Below the pieces are notes generated by a model. That model ran no database searches and was not told the origin of the DNA. It saw only the letters and a list, made by a program, of their open reading frames with translations. From positions 1 through 6,323 of the forward strand of contig JBEVLT010000303.1 in NCBI GenBank assembly GCA_040509055.1: 6,323 bases of DNA, read 5' to 3'. This DNA comes from JAJKIP01 sp040509055. GTDB taxonomy: Bacteria; Bacteroidota; Bacteroidia; Chitinophagales; Chitinophagaceae. Below are positions 5,972 through 6,323 of the stretch, piece after piece; the stretch's first letter is position 1, and each line of letters begins with the position of its first letter. A program made the translations under genes and the position numbers.

Positions 5972-6113
5972 TTATAACAATAAAAATAAAGCTACAGAAG
6001 GCCCCAAATAAATACCGGAAGTGCTGGAGACACTCCCGGCTGATATCGGGCTACATAACGTAACGAACAATTCTAACGAAACTGCTTATTAGTTAACCCA
6101 ATAATACAAAAGT
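5972..6113. other. Gap between anti-sigma and receptor genes
   Basis: This 142-base AT-rich stretch contains no coding sequence that I can support. It carries an imperfect hairpin at 6015-6039 and an overlapping alternative stem to 6050. No TAnnTTTG promoter element was found. The receptor operon's promoter is expected here, and ECF-dependent promoters do not need that consensus. Confidence 0.5.
6015..6039 (+). repeat. Imperfect hairpin in the leader of the SusC-like gene
   Basis: The arms CCGG-A-AGTG (6015-6023) and CACT-C-CCGG (6031-6039) pair with one mismatch (A against C) around a seven-base loop CTGGAGA. No U-run follows, so this is not a classical terminator. A competing stem CCCG (6035-6038) with CGGG (6047-6050) overlaps its right arm. 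It could be a leader structure or part of an ECF-dependent promoter region; sequence alone does not decide. Confidence 0.4.
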
Positions 6114-6323
6114 ATGCAATTTACTGCTCTTTGTAAACGGGGTGTTGCTTTGCCATGTCACCACTTTTCTTCTCCCTGGTCTGCAGCATTCAAGCCCCGC
6201 TTCTTTACCAAAACACTGCTTGCTATGAAACTGACAGTTCTTCTGCTGACCATCGGCTTCCTGAGTGCAGGAGCGAGGGGCCTGTCGCAAACCGTTAATT
6301 TTTCCGGGAAAAACGTACCGCTG
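6114..6323 (+). CDS. SusC-like TonB-dependent receptor, N-terminal part (truncated by window end)
   Basis: The 70 visible codons from ATG 6114 run open to the right edge. They give a basic, cysteine- and histidine-bearing pre-sequence of about 37 residues, then a clear signal peptide MKLTVLLLTIGFLSAGARG with probable cleavage near LSQ, then TVNFSGKNVPL, which is the opening of an STN (secretin/TonB short N-terminal) domain. SusC-like receptors controlled by FecI/FecR systems in Chitinophagaceae commonly begin like this, including the long lead before the hydrophobic core. An alternative start, ATG 6225, would give a bare signal peptide. The protein is expected to be an outer-membrane transporter of about 1,000-1,200 residues that imports a glycan or other nutrient with a SusD partner encoded outside the window. 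The STN domain would signal to the FecR-type protein. The substrate cannot be inferred from this portion. Confidence 0.82.
   Translation, partial: MQFTALCKRGVALPCHHFSSPWSAAFKPRFFTKTLLAMKLTVLLLTIGFLSAGARGLSQTVNFSGKNVPL

Noticed and set aside
1..6323. CRISPR arrays, tRNA/rRNA genes, insertion sequences, attachment sites or phage genes
   Set aside because: No regularly spaced repeats, no tRNA-like cloverleaf, no transposase or integrase motifs and no terminal repeats were seen on either strand.

Overview
The window reads as chromosomal DNA from a Bacteroidota bacterium, most likely of the Chitinophaga/Chitinophagaceae type. The grounds are an ECF sigma factor followed by a FecR-type anti-sigma factor with a DUF4974-like C-terminus and then a SusC-like TonB-dependent receptor with a long N-terminal pre-sequence; a relic of an OMP_b-brl_3-type TonB receptor; weak or absent Shine-Dalgarno sequences; and moderate GC with AT-rich gaps. 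The taxonomic call is an inference from gene style, not a database match.

Left part (1-3196, all + strand). Four closely spaced genes look like an organophosphonate/organophosphate utilisation operon: the last 26 codons of an upstream enzyme (possibly a zinc-type alcohol dehydrogenase), an OPA-family (GlpT/UhpT-like) major facilitator transporter, a PhnX-like HAD hydrolase that keeps the DxAGT motif and a cap lysine at the phosphonatase Schiff-base spacing, and an exported alkaline-phosphatase-superfamily hydrolase with a complete two-metal ligand set. The simplest model is import of a phosph(on)ate compound by the transporter, oxidation or cleavage in the cytoplasm, and action of the exported hydrolase on a related ester outside the inner membrane. 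The true substrate cannot be read from the sequence.

Middle (3197-4059). There is no intact gene of recognisable family. The minus strand carries a decayed TonB-dependent receptor: its N-terminal signal peptide and carboxypeptidase-regulatory-like domain are joined almost directly to its last ~40 residues, with most of the gene deleted and the reading frame shifted twice. A 42-codon minus-strand ORF of unknown status lies beside it. Upstream of the sigma gene is a cluster of inverted repeats that could form mutually exclusive hairpins.

Right part (4060-6323, + strand). ECF sigma factor, FecR-type membrane anti-sigma factor, and the first 70 codons of a SusC-like receptor whose STN domain begins at the window edge. 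This is a standard Bacteroidota trans-envelope signalling and glycan (or other nutrient) uptake arrangement. The expected logic is that substrate binding at the receptor passes via STN to the FecR C-terminus, releases the sigma factor and raises expression of the receptor operon.

I did not find a clearly new biological system. The most worthwhile items are the phosphonate-type gene set with uncertain substrate, the collapsed receptor pseudogene next to a functional-looking sigma/anti-sigma/receptor locus, and the alternative hairpins in front of the sigma gene.
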